Assembly: GCA_000697665.1 (NCBI GenBank)
Contig: KL197712.1
Location: forward strand, 1 to 64,000
Length of the DNA stretch: 64,000 nt
From: Jaapia argillacea MUCL 33604
Taxonomy: Eukaryota; Basidiomycota; Agaricomycetes; Jaapiales; Jaapiaceae
Direction of reading: 5' to 3'
Part shown: positions 1 through 11,106 of the stretch, piece after piece
Layout: the number at the start of each line of letters is the position of its first letter
How positions within the stretch are numbered: the stretch's first letter is position 1
Notes under the pieces: generated by a model
Databases searched by the model: none
Seen by the model: only the letters and a program-made list of their open reading frames with translations
What the model was told of the DNA's origin: nothing
Made by a program: the position numbers and the translations under genes

Positions 1-220
1 AGGGCATGTCGAGTGAGGCACCAAGGAATCCCGCAATAGATGGGGGGAGGACAGCAGGGGGAGAAGTGTCATCCACATATTTTGATGGCTGGGTCAAGTC
101 AATGTCCCGCTTTAGCTCAGCAGCCCGAGTTATAAAAGTCATAATAGCCCCAATAGAAACATCCTGGAGGCTAGGGTGGCCCTGGAGCAAAGTGAGCATC
201 TCTTGGAAGGTCATTGTCAT
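1..220 (-). CDS. N-terminal part of a possible KDZ-transposon accessory (CxC5-like) protein
   Basis: An open frame of 73 codons runs off the left edge of the window. ATG at 220 is followed by a second in-frame ATG at 214. The protein begins MTMTFQEMLTLLQGHPSLQD and continues with an amphipathic helix and a proline-rich stretch ending PPSIAGFLGASLDMP. This layout (short helical lead, PP-rich segment, then AFL/GFL...LDMP) resembles, from memory, the N-terminus of CxC5-type cysteine-cluster proteins that travel with KDZ transposases in basidiomycetes. The diagnostic cysteines would lie outside the window, so the family call is inference. The reading frame itself is supported by clean coding composition on the minus strand and the absence of stops to the edge. 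Confidence 0.4.
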   Translation of the reverse strand, partial: MTMTFQEMLTLLQGHPSLQDVSIGAIMTFITRAAELKRDIDLTQPSKYVDDTSPPAVLPPSIAGFLGASLDMP

Positions 221-664
221 TGTCGTTGTTGGTACAGAGAGTTACTCGACAACGCGTCGCGACGCGTCCAAGATTCACGTGGGCGCATTTTCAATCTCAG
301 CTACATGCCAGCCGCACAGCCGAGTCGCTGGCAGGATGCCGCCGGATGCACCGCCGGAATTTGGCTGCCAGCCACCCCGGAATTTACATTTCAGCTATGT
401 CCTCGGGTCGGCGGGATGCATAACCACCGTCGACATATTTCGACGTTTCCGTTTTAGGGAATTCGGTTTCCCGAAAGGGAGCAACGATCCTTTCGTACTT
501 CTTCCCTTCTGCCTATGACGACCACGACGACATTGCTCAATTCACACGAAAACACACCCCATATGTTTACTGGCTGACCATCGGACTTTCAACCTCCAGC
601 AACATATAAAAGAGTGCACAAACCGTCAAGCTCGACATCCGTTCTTTTCCTCCTTCCCCCAGTT
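221..664. other. Non-coding stretch with a TATA box
   Basis: No convincing gene is seen. It contains the promoter side of the minus-strand partial frame, and on the plus strand a TATAAA box at 605-610, about 60 bp before the first ATG at 665. Confidence 0.4.
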
Positions 665-817
665 ATGGTCGACCTTCCCATCGACCCCCGCCCTCTCGCG
701 AAGTTGCGAAAGCTAGTGCTATGTTTGACGATGTGGGTCACTGACATTTGCCGGCGATGACCCTCGACCCTTCGAGTCCGACAGTGGACAACGACTACCC
801 GCGATGTTGAAAGGGTT

Positions 818-1181
818 TACTGTACATTTTCGACCAACCCGGCGGATCACAGGTCACAGGGCCCTCAGACTCGCCTTTTCGTGGCTTTGGTCACAGGTCA
901 CCAAGACCTCCGTCGGGTGTGACGGACCTTCCCGCGGCCCAATTTTCCAGTTTTTTCGGCCCCGCGGGGCCCAATCGTGTTTATTCTAGCTCCAGAAGCG
1001 CCGTAAAACCAACAGAACGATTTGGGACGCGATAGTGTGCCTTGGGGACCACACATACCACTCCCGCCGCCGCAAGTTTGACCGTCGGTCACACGTCCCG
1101 AGCCCCTTCGCCGCCGCGCCGCTTCGTGTCCAAGAGGTCACAGGTCACAACCCCCGCCGGGTTGGTCGAAAATGTACAGTA
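818..1181. mobile_element. MITE with perfect 26-bp terminal inverted repeats and TA flanks
   Basis: The element starts TA-CTGTACATTTTCGACCAACC at 818 and ends with the exact reverse complement before TA at 1180-1181; 26 bp match perfectly at each end (820-845 and 1154-1179). The TA dinucleotides look like the target duplication of Tc1/mariner-type elements. The interior of about 310 bp has no coding capacity, so the element is non-autonomous. An 11-bp motif TCACAGGTCAC occurs three times in the same orientation (847-857, 891-901, 1138-1148), as sub-terminal transposase-binding repeats often do. The perfect repeats suggest a fairly young insertion. Confidence 0.8.
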
Positions 1182-1485
1182 TGGTGAGTTACTTACCCTT
1201 TACCACCGCCTTATGAAATAACATGTCACTACTAGACAGCGGCAGGCTGCTCTGTCTTCTACACCTTCAACACAAAACCCCACCCGTTCGACCGATGCAT
1301 CTTCATCATCCGATGCGTCGATTGAAATCAGTATGTCTACTGCCTGTTCGCTTCCAGTCTGTGGCTGACACATTTCCAGGCCTTGAAATTGGATTAGCAA
1401 TGCTCGCTCACCGTTGCTCTCCCTTCCCATCCCGCCATCCTATCATCCCAACTCCTTTGCCTGACGGCTTTCACGGCTTTCTATT

Positions 1486-2652
1486 AGGTGTCGTTGAGCC
1501 CAGCGCCAATTTGCTGGCCACCTGCTCGTCGTTGTTCGCTACCGTCGTCCCGTTCCATCCCCTTTCCCAACCATCCCCACCGTCCTCGCATGTGGTTCTC
1601 AAACAGGTGTCGCTGAGCCCAGCACCGACTTGTTGGCCACCTGACTACGAGAAACTACCCTCTGGCTATCAGCACGAATACCCACGTGCTTCTCTCTGTC
1701 TCATCCCAATCGCTTTCTCCCGATGGCCTTGGCTATGTTCTGAGTGTCAGGTATCGTTGAGCCCAGCGAGTCGACGCTGGCCACCTGAATACGAACGACT
1801 ATCCTTTGGCTATCATCCCGAATGCCTACCTTCCTCATCCCAACCGCCCCCGCCTAACGGTCTTGGTCGTTGTCTCTCGGGTGTCGTTGAGCCCAGCACC
1901 GACTTGCTGGCCACCTGACTGCGAACAACTATCCTTTGTTGGCCCCTACCCCGAATACCCACCTTCCTTTTTGCTGACTTGAATAATGATTCTAATGGCG
2001 TTGTCGTGAGCATCCGTCGATCCTTCTCAAGCGAAGCAGAGTTCTCCACTTCCCTCAACTGAGGGCCTCGGCTGTATTCTACCAGGTGTCGTTGAGCCCA
2101 GCGAGTCGATGCTGGCCACCTGGATACGAATGACTATTCTTTGGCTATCAGCTCGAATGCCCACCCCCCCTATCCCCCTCATCCTAACAACCATCAATGG
2201 ACAGTATTAGCCGTTTTCTATCGGGTGTCGTTGAGCCCGGCACCTATTCGCTGGCCACCTGATCGTCCTTGTCGCCATCGTCGTCCCTTTCCATCCCTTC
2301 CTCCCACCATCCTCACCGCCCTCACACGATGGCCTTCGTTCAATCAGGTGTCGCTGAGCCCAGCACTGACTTGTTGGCCACCTGACTACGAATGACTATC
2401 ATTTGGCTATCATCCCGAAAGCCCACCTTCCTCCCTCCCTCATTACAACTACCCTCACCGGTCTTGGCCGTTTTCTATCGGGTGCCGTTGCGCCCAGCAC
2501 CGACTTGCTGGCCACCTGACTACGAACAACCATCCTTCGGCCAGAATACCGACCTTCCTCTCTCCCTCATCCCCACAGTCCTCACCTGACGGCATGGACA
2601 GTTTTCTTCCAGGTGTCGTTGAGCCCGGCACCGACTCGCTGGCCACCTAACT
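1486..2652. repeat. Nine-copy degenerate tandem array with a conserved dyad
   Basis: A core beginning AGGTGTCGTTGAGCCCAGC and ending GCTGGCCACCTG recurs at about 1486, 1605, 1749, 1879, 2084, 2222, 2346, 2479 and 2611. Spacing is mostly 119-144 bp, with one gap of 205 bp. Within each core the outer CAGGTG/CACCTG and inner CCAGC/GCTGG arms can pair around a loop of about 8 nt. Copies that differ in the arms or loop keep the pairing: CCGGC against GCTGG pairs through a wobble, and two copies carry a GAGTCGA-type loop. Spacer sequence between cores is pyrimidine-rich and poorly conserved. Confidence 0.8.
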
Positions 2653-2784
2653 ATGAACAACTATCCTTTGGCCCCCAGCTCGAATAGCCACCTTCCTCTT
2701 GCTAGCTTGAATTATGATTCTGCCGGTGTTGTCGTGAGCATCCGTCGATTCTTCTCAAGCGAAGCAGAGTTCTCTTCCGTCTTC
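1966..2784. repeat. Higher-order duplication at the end of each sub-array
   Basis: A segment of about 90 bp containing GTCGTGAGCATCCGTCGAT and then TTCTCAAGCGAAGCAGAGTT occurs at about 1966-2058 and again at about 2692-2782. Each copy closes a block of the hairpin repeats (four cores in the first block, five in the second). The two blocks therefore arose by duplication of a unit of roughly 720 bp, after which the 130-bp cores diverged or changed in number. Confidence 0.75.
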
Positions 2785-3236
2785 CTACCCGTCTTCCCGT
2801 TAGATTCTATTCGTGGAGTATTCTCTGGTAAGTGTTCATCTTGACTGAAACTTTGGTGTTGACGAAAGATGCTCTTCTGAACCCAGTGGCTCCGAAACCA
2901 TCATTCTGGCCTTACGTGCCTTTTCCACCATGCGTAATACCTACGCCATCCGGATTCTACGAATCGACCTTCATGTGTCACTATACCCCATCTTCGTTCG
3001 ACCCTCGCGTGTTGAGCACTAGTAATGTGTAGAGTAGAGTAGAATATTCGTAAGTAGGTAGGTTAGTTAGTATTTAGAAGTGATTGGTCCGTCATCTTGT
3101 CATCACAACGGAGCCAGTATCCTGGAGCTCGCAGAACTGTACAAACAGAGATATTATTCGGAGGGCATGGACCGCTAAGGTACATCGTACAGATTAAGGA
3201 CATGGGTAGGGGAATCTAAAACGAGAACATGAGAAT

Positions 3237-4815
3237 CTATGATAGAACAAAACTATATCGTGGTCGGATACCCAAGCCAGTCTGGGGGGATCAAATCCAA
3301 CAACGTAAGTCGTGGTTCTGGAAGGGGAAGGAGCAAAGGAATCGACAAACCTTCTCGTACACCCTCTCGATCCACTCCATGTTTGCAATGGAATCTTCCT
3401 TGGTGATCCAATGCTGCGGCTTCCGGCCTTTGAGCTTGTCCACAAATGCCTCCAGCTGATAACGATAGGTCGTCCACCATTCTTCACCGTTCCCATCCAC
3501 ACCTGACTCCTTGAAGGTATATGCCTTCTCAACCCTTTGCTTCCTGCCGCTACCTTCTCGTTTCTTGACAGTGATGGAGTGGTATACCCATGGACCAACT
3601 TGATTGAATATGTCAACTTCTCCTCCCTCGCATTGGACCTTCACAAAGACCCTGGGAAGCACTGGCAATATTCCAAGCCAAGCGGGAAGACCAAGAGAGC
3701 ACATCAAAGTCGCGGATACATCATTTGGAAGGGCGAGGTGGGCAGTGGTGCCTTTATCTATTAGGGAGTCGGGACTGGAAGGCGTAGAACCGGGTGCCGT
3801 ATACTTGTCAGAGGTCGCTGAGATAACCGACGTGGGATCTGATCCAGTGACGAAACGAATTGCGTTCATAGTGTAGCCTGAATCAGTGTGTTAGTAACCC
3901 ATCATTCCTTTGCGGAGCTCAGACGTACAGCCCATATCCATCATTGCTCCTCCACCAAGGGCATAGTTGTACCTGATATCGCCATCCTTCATGATACCCC
4001 CTGGAACCGCGAGGGATGCTGAGATGCTCTTGACGGCACCTAACTCTCCACTCTCGACGATCGCCTTGACGCGCTGGATAGCAGGGTGGAACCTGCCATA
4101 CACGGAAAATGAGCAAATCGAGGCATGGGCGAATTTGCAGGTGCTGGTCGCAGTGAAAAACACACCGGTAGTGGAACGCCTCGAGAAGGACCAATCCTTT
4201 CTGCTCAGCATACTCGAACATACGCCGAGTTTCATCGGCAGTGTCTGCGCTTGGCTTTTCTAGTAGAACGTGTTTTCCAGCAGCCAAGGCTTTCATCGTC
4301 CATTCGTAATGAAGACCGTTTGGAAGCTGAGGAGGGGATTGAGTAACGGCCCAGGGAACATATCTATGGGAAGTAACCTACAGGGTTATACACAACATCG
4401 ACTTCGGGATCCTCAACGAGGGCTACCCTCGATTGAATTTTGGGTTAGCGACATCTTCAACCGGAATCCAGTTCAACACTCACCCTGATACCCATTGCTG
4501 CCACTGTACACCTTAGGGATAGAGTGCTTCTTAGCGAAAGCCTCAGCCTTCGCTTGGTCCCTAGCCGCAACTGCATAGACCTCCGCCTCCGGATGGCTCT
4601 TGCATGGATCGATGAGGGCAATAGGTGCAATTCTTGCGGCTCCGAGAATGCCAAACTTGATAGGTTTGGAGGCTACTGAAGGTGAGGCAATAGGTGGGTT
4701 AAACGCCTGTGTGACAGGGGATCAGGCTGCTTAGACATTCTGGGAGACGCTCCTTAACACTCGGCTAAGAACGCACCTTGTAATTCCTCTTCAACAGGCC
4801 GATAAGAGATGCCAT
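3237..4815 (-). CDS. Gfo/Idh/MocA-family oxidoreductase, D-xylose/dihydrodiol dehydrogenase-like
   Basis: Predicted NADP-dependent cytosolic dehydrogenase of the trans-1,2-dihydrobenzene-1,2-diol / D-xylose 1-dehydrogenase group, oxidising a sugar or diol. Seven exons (4815-4777, 4706-4484, 4422-4382, 4326-4166, 4092-3929, 3877-3351, 3281-3237) give 399 aa. The N-terminal Rossmann start KFGILGAARIAP is at residues 30-41. The family EKP motif (LLEKPSADTADE) follows the second strand at residues 124-126. Downstream are FHYRFHPAIQ and a GGGAMMDMGCYTMNAIRF segment of the C-terminal sheet domain. Start at MASLIGLLKRNYK fits the splice frame; an upstream in-frame ATG exists but lies in the presumed 5' UTR. 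The last intron was placed by the family-like ending EKTGLGIRPR. The substrate cannot be fixed from sequence. Confidence 0.88.
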
Positions 4816-5329
4816 ATTTCCGGTGATTTGGAGAGGGAGGGAGAACAAGGAGAAACGTTTGTCAGACTGCTGCCGGCTGAGAACTGGGTTTATAAGAGCG
4901 TTCTCGTTCTCGCTCCACGCTGCGAGCGGCGACGGACGCTGAGCAGCCGCCAATATTTATATGCATCTATCATATGTCATGAACGATGGAGCGAAGACAT
5001 TGGCGTGAACAACCAAGGACCGAGATAAGTTTGGAAGACCACAGGGCTTTACGAAATGAACTGGTAGGTTGAGGGCGCGGCACTATTGATTCGATGAATC
5101 TGATACGCACTTAATACATACGAGCATAAACCAATCCGACGTATGTATATCAACATTAAAGACACAAATAAACAGGAAGGAGAAGGAAATAGTCTTTGGG
5201 GGAAAGTCCACGAAAAGTCTAGGGGTAGCATCCATTAAACGAGTGGCTCAAATTCCAAAGAGTAGAAAATTAGAGAAGTCCGAATCAAAAGTTCTAGCTT
5301 TAGCACTAGTAGATATAATGCACCCGTTG
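4816..5329. other. Intergenic spacer, nothing recognised
   Basis: About 510 bp between two minus-strand genes, containing the promoter of the oxidoreductase and the 3' flank of the transporter. No ORF, RNA gene or repeat is evident. Confidence 0.5.
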
Positions 5330-7167
5330 CTATTGCACGGCAATTTGTTGTCCGAACGGATGGGGATGTGAGTGGGCGTGATGGTGGTGGTGGTGAAGGT
5401 GTCGCACAGGACTTAGAGGCGGCGAATCTAACGACGGGGGCGGTGAGGGGTAAGAATCAGTGGGCGATGTGATTGTTTTTGACGATTGAAGCGTCGATAG
5501 CGATGTCATTTCAGGCACGATTTTGAGGTGAAGGTTGGGGTAGGGTTGTCGGTGGGTTTGGGGACTTGAACTCGGATAAGAGTGGATGTAGGGAGTTGTG
5601 GGTGGTGGAGCGATGTGGGTGGGTTGCTGACGGTGTTGCGTCGGTAATACGGTTGTGCGCGCCCGACTGCGGCCATACGGCGCAGATTCCACGACGGTCG
5701 CAACGGTTGAAGTAATCCCCTCGTCTACCTTCTCCATCTTCACCTCAGCTTCATCCTTCATAGTCGTAGGCAACATAAACTCCCTGGCGGCTTCAACCCT
5801 CCTCATCTTGCTCTCACCCTTATCTACAGATTCCTTCGCGGTGTTATACATCCAAAGCCCTCCAGCTGTCAAAACAATACCAACGCCTTGAACGAGGTGG
5901 ACGCTCTGGCTGAACCAGACGATGGCGACGCAAATCACTACGACTCGCTTGATGAGAGAAGCGATGGAATAGGTGACTGGAGAGGTGGAGGCAAGGATGA
6001 TGAAAGCGATGAAGTTCTGGGCAAAGTGAACGGTGCCGTTCATGAAGAAGTAGTATGTGACCGAGTGCGGATGGGAGTGTCCGGTCATCGGATGTCCAGC
6101 GTACACTTCGTTCGATGCCGCACGGAGCGCGGGGAGGTCGGTGTACAACCAAATGGGGATCATGAGGAAGAACGCCATGCTAGAGGAGTACAACAACAGG
6201 TTGAGCTTGTCGAGTTTGTGGGAGGATGTCTGGTCGGAGTTCGAAGGCATGACCTTCTTGTAGAATATGTTGGATGATACGAAGATGACGGCCGAACCGA
6301 AGGCGCATAGTAGGCCTATGGCATTTGACGCTGACATATCGAACGAGCATGCCAACATGACACCAACGGTGAGAGGAAGGAGGGAGATGTAGGTCCTGGG
6401 GGAGTAGCTGACGCGGAATAGCAGGGCGTATGCTGCTACGGTGAACAACGGAGAGAGCGCCTGTAAGGACATTCAACGTCAGTATTTTTGTGACTTGGGT
6501 TGAAGTCACTGACCTTGATGGTGTGGACGGTGCTGACAGGAATCCGAGAGATAGCCATACTCGAAAACATATGTCCCCAAACCTGAAACATTCCCATTGG
6601 CAGTGTACTCCTCAAGATTGCCCTCGTGGGTGCCCGTATCTTCGAAGCGCCATAGATTGGATTCATGGACAAGAGGCAGTAAAAGGCGACAAATCCAAAC
6701 TGAACCAGGGTGAGTGTGACGGGGTAGCGGAACTGGTTCAGGATAGTCTTTCCGGTGTTGGAAGACAATGCGGAGGACGCGTACCAAAGGGAGCATTGTA
6801 GGATGAATTTAAGGGTGGAGGTAGACGGAAGGCCCGATAAGACCGGCGCTTGTGCGTTGTTGGCCACTTGGGTGAGAAGAGCTCTCCGAGGTGCTGTTGA
6901 TAACGGCTGGGAATCGGACGAGGGCCAATACCGCAAAAACCACCTCTTCAGCTCCGTGAGTCGCTCCATGGAACGTTTCTTCGTCTTGTCGTCGGACCAG
7001 GACCTTGCATGCATGGCAACGGTGTTAGTGGGAAGGGATAAGGAGTTGGCCAGCCAGCCCCCCGCTGGGACTCGTTGAGTATCATTGTAAGCATCGTAGG
7101 CAGCCTGATTCCAAGTATCAATGGGCTGCGAGTCCGTCGTTGGGGTAGAGTAACGGTGGCCGTTCAT
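5330..7167 (-). CDS. Triose-phosphate-transporter/nucleotide-sugar transporter family membrane protein
   Basis: Two exons (7167-6514, 6460-5330) separated by a 53-bp intron give 594 aa. The N-terminal 120 residues are polar. From FILQCSLWYASSALSSNTGK onward the protein has about ten hydrophobic segments in the drug/metabolite-transporter fold. It carries TPT-family signatures: NTGKTILNQF-RYPVTLTLVQ, SSMAISRIPVSTVHTIKALS spanning the splice junction, and TSPVTYSIASLIKRVVVICV. The nearest known relatives are fungal Sly41/YJL193W-type carriers of the Golgi or ER. The C-terminus is a long hydrophilic tail ending in a run of six histidines followed by AHSHPHP. The substrate is unknown; the family moves phosphorylated sugars or nucleotide sugars. 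Confidence 0.88.
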
Positions 7168-8759
7168 GCTATCAAAGAAAGTTGGATATTGGCTATCTTG
7201 GCCAAGGCCTCCGTCAACATAGGATATAGATGAAGAAGGAAGGTTGAAGTACCTGAATTATTATTGCATTCACTAGTACTGGTAACAGAGGGCTCGATAG
7301 TGAGCACTGGGAGGAAGTGGGTAAAGATGCTTTGCCCCAAAACGGTGGCTGGCAGAATGTGGCTATATCTGGACCTCCCAATTGATCAACATTCTCACCC
7401 GCTCTCCGATGGCCTGGCCTCGTAAATCACTTGTTGTCGCTACTCTTTATCTTACAACGTCTTCGCCAAGCCGGAAAAACATTGCAATATCCATTCATTT
7501 GTTGGTTTCTAGTCCAAGGAACATCGAGTTGTGTGCGTGTTTGCATCATCCAAACCTTGATTAGGTGGAACGTGTCGAATTCGCCGACCTTCTCAGCTTC
7601 GGCGCAGGTGCCATTTCACTTGTGGGAGCTAATAGATACGGATTGTGGAGAGAACGCCGACAAACTAACAACACCGGCGCATCGGAGCCGCTCAGAGAAC
7701 AGGAACAAGGGGCGGAAGCAATCGACGAAACTTAGAAACTAATTCTCCAACGTTCTGACAGGGACTATCCGAGTCGACCGAAACGACAGCGCTCCTCAGA
7801 GGGGCGAGTGTCAGGTAGTCGCACACATCGTCCACTACCCCTCTTCTCAGAAGGGCGATGTGATGGTCTGTCGTAGGGAGACGTCAAAATCGATGGGCTG
7901 TCACGAACTCACGTATGGAAGTGGGTGGGGTGTCAACCTGCCGAGTACCTTCACTAAGGCAACGAACTTATGCAAGCAGCAACGGACATGCAGTCGCTAA
8001 CTTGACAATGAATGCAAGATAGGGCCGACTGGGAACCCCAGAGGATCACTCACTTATTAATAAAGGGTGAGCTATCCGGGGAGCGAGCAAGCAAACACAA
8101 GGAGACCCACCTCTTCCGCCGTTATGGCATCTTTAATACTGGAAAAGGTGCCACAGAGTAGGACCAGTTGTCCCACCGATCTGTATACGTCGCTCTCTGA
8201 GAGGTCAGCAAGATGACAGCATGTAATTTTGTTCAATGCATGTCGGTGAGTCCAGTCGTCCTCTTATGGCACTTTGGTGGGTAAATCAGGAGCACATTCC
8301 ACAGACGCCACGGAAATATCGTGAAAAAACACGCCATTCCCCTCGTCGACACCACGGGGATCGCGACGGGGAGCAGATATCGATGGAGGCCTCAAGGGGG
8401 CCAGGCAAAAGAAAGCGACGGCATCTGAGAAGAGTTGGCTCGGGCATGACTCGGGATGATGGCGCTGAGGCAGACAAGACCCGTGGGACCAATCACAGGT
8501 CCGCCGACCTTCGGCCTAAAGCCCAAAATAGACCGGGCATATTCTAACCTGAACTCTGATGTTAGTAAGGTGATGAAGGCACCCGACTCAAAAATGCTGG
8601 TCAGAAGATCTGAGGTCTCGCTCACCTTTGCATCCTCGTTTCTTTGTTCTTTTCAACGCTCAGACTCGCTGCTCGTCCGACCCGAGTTACCTCCCAAGTT
8701 TGGGACCGAAAACTGGAGCTCCTTCGTTCAATTCTTTGACCCAGGATCACCGATCCGAA
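7168..8759. other. 1.6-kb divergent intergenic region
   Basis: It lies between the TPT-family gene (minus) and the MFS gene (plus), so it holds both promoters. Short open frames are present but none has coding bias, splice structure or a recognisable family. No tRNA-like or repeat structure was found. Confidence 0.5.
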
Positions 8760-10388
8760 ATGGCTCCTACGACTACTTATGCACCGTCTGCTGCTCCCTC
8801 TACGACTTCAACCACAATAGTCGATCGTGATGTGGAAAAGAGCGCGTCGAATGACCGACCCGTAACCGCAGACACCGACGTTCCAACCAAGGACGAGCAA
8901 ATTACTACCCAAACAGTCCCTGCACCCGGCCCACCTGGAGACTTTCCAGATGGTGGCTGGGAAGCATGGTCAGTGGTAGCAGGGGCATGGCTCACATCCT
9001 TTTGTACATTCGTGCGTATTTACCACCGCTCGATCCGCCCCAATTACTTTCTCACCTCGACCAAATTTCAGGGATACATCAACGCGTATGGAGTATACCA
9101 GAACTACTACCAGCTCCACCAATTGTCGAATTATACACCCTCCGATATCTCGTGGATAGGAAGTCTGCAACTTGGCTTCATTTTTTGGGGTGGGATTTTT
9201 GTTGGACGGTTATTCGACATGGGTCATCTCAGATGGCTTTTACTATTCGGTTCCATCTGGACAGTTTTCTCGTGAGTAACGCGTTCTTCCTCCGTCGATC
9301 TTGATTTACATTTTTATCGAAAAGGTTAATGATGGTGTCCCTCGCAACCACCTACTGGCAAATCATCCTCGCACAAGGTGTCGCACTGGGTCTCGGCCTA
9401 GGAGTCCTCTTCATACCAGCAGTCTCAACCATCTCCCACTGGTTCAAATATCGACGAGCCGCTGCAAACGGTGTCCTCGCTTCCGGTTCATCATGTGGAG
9501 GGATCATCTTCCCAATCATGCTTAACAAATTAGCGAATAACCCCAATATTGGATTTGGATGGGCCGTCCGGGCGACGGGATTCGTCGTCATGGGTTGTTT
9601 GATCGCTGCGAATCTCTTATTGAAAACCCGACTTCCTAAACGAAAACATGGGAAGTTTGTGGATTTTGGTGTGTTCAAGGATACGACGTTTGCCATCTAT
9701 ACCGCTGGAGCTTTCTTCGTTCTCCTTGGTTTATACCTCCCCTTCTTCTGTAAGTCATCCTTCCACGCATCTTTCGAGCTTTATCGTTTCTGACAGGGAA
9801 TCTTCATGTTAGATTTACAATCTTACGCCTTGTTGAAGGGTATCGACCAAAACCTCGCCTTTTATTCATTAACGATCTTGAACGCCGCATCCCTCTTTGG
9901 TCGCGTGGTACCGAATTACCTAGCGGATGGATTTGGGACACTCAACATCCTCATCCCGGCCTGCTTCGCAGCCAGCGCCCTCATCTTCGTCTTCCTAGCC
10001 GTACATACTGCAGCTGGTCTCATAGTCTTTGCCATCTTCTTCGGTTTCTTCAGCGGGACATATGTTTCCAGTACGCATTTATCCCATTCCATATCTGTCT
10101 ATCATTGTTCTATTTTATTGATCTATTTATACAGTTATCCCAGCTGGTACAGCATCTCTAACAAAAGACATGTCAACCATCGGGATCCGTAACGGCATGT
10201 CCTTTTTCATGGTCGGTTGGGCTGCGTTATTCGGTACGCCTATAGCTGGAGCTATAGTCTCGCATCAAGGAGGGGAGACGTTCTGGGGAGCGGTGGTGTT
10301 TTCGGGGGTTAGTGCTTTGTTTGGTGTTGGGTTGTTGGTTTGGGCGAGGGAGAGGCAGGTTAAAGTGAAGGGAACTTGGAGAGTGTAG
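8760..10388 (+). CDS. Monocarboxylate-transporter-type major facilitator
   Basis: Five exons (8760-9011, 9072-9271, 9325-9749, 9813-10070, 10135-10388) give 462 aa with about 12 membrane segments. The polar N-terminus ends in the fungal MCT signature PDGGWEAWSVVAGAWLTSF, followed by GYINAYGVYQNYY, SDISWIGSLQ and LGLGVLFIPAVSTISHWFKY-RRAAANGVLASGSSCGG. Family members in fungi move monocarboxylates, riboflavin or related acids across the plasma membrane; yeast homologues are the Mch proteins. Start at MAPTTTYAP was chosen because it directly precedes the low-complexity lead; an in-frame ATG at 8628 would add 44 residues with no family character. Exon boundaries are supported by uninterrupted family sequence across all four introns. 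Confidence 0.92.
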
Positions 10389-11106
10389 GCTTTTGGGTTT
10401 TGGGCTGGGTGGGTTGACGCGAAGATGAGGCTAGGCGGGATGGGATGGTCCCGTTGAGTCGAGGAGCGGCTGGTATGATGGGCATGCATCGCCTCAAGAT
10501 ATACCGACCCGCGGACTTGGACGAATATCGACGAACGATCACGAACGCAACACAACTCAAAACGATAATTAGAGGTTCAACATCACATCTACCGCCGTAC
10601 CTCTTCGTACGGCACTTAATTGGATATACATAGTATCGTCGTTGGAGGAGAGATAGTCCACGCATTGTTTCTTGTATCATAGGCATTTCAACAAATGTGA
10701 TTCGGAGGATACCTGAAGTTGTTGTGCAGACTGCAATCGTGACTAGGTGTGAAGAACCAAATGAAGCCCTATAGACAACTTTGACGGTGGAATCGCTGTT
10801 CGACGTCGTAGCGGTCGACTCCCTGCGACCGTTTATAGACCAAAAACAATCTCAGCGGAGAGGAAGTCGGAGCTCGTGCAAAGTCGAAGACCTCTTCAAC
10901 ATTTCGATTGATTCCCAGTCCTACGAGCGCATACACTTCACGTCTTCCCCCCGCTCACCTCACTTAACACCCATCAAGCACAAGAACCTATACTCCCCTC
11001 AAAACAACGCCAAGTAAAACGCCCATCCACGCTCCAAAGACGTCCTCCAATCAATTCAACCAATACATCCAATACATCAACTGATGATCGTCACATATCA
11101 TTTGAA

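Larger units (their letters stand above)
665..3022 (+). pseudogene. Possible disrupted host gene, exon-like pieces only
   Basis: A plus-strand TATA box lies at 605-610. An exon-like start at 665 (MVDLPIDPRPLAKLRKL) is cut off by the MITE at 818-1181. Exon-like serine-rich sequence follows at about 1218-1330 and ends before a GTATGT. After the repeat array another exon-like piece (about 2695-2828, containing VVVSIRRFFSSEAEF) ends at GTAAGT. A last piece (about 2872-3022, containing ETIILALRAFSTMRNTYAI) ends with TAG at 3020-3022. The pieces have coding-like composition, but I could not join them into one frame and recognise no family. The locus may be a gene broken by transposon insertion and repeat growth, or unrelated fragments. 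Confidence 0.22.

Noticed and set aside
1223-1918. 231-codon frame across the first repeat block
   Set aside because: The VSLSPAPTCWPPDYE-like peptide simply reflects the DNA repeat. It shifts frame between copies, so coding is unlikely.
1486-2652. CRISPR-like appearance of regularly spaced repeats
   Set aside because: The organism is a fungus, the repeat is degenerate, spacers are about 90 bp and related to one another, and there are no cas genes.
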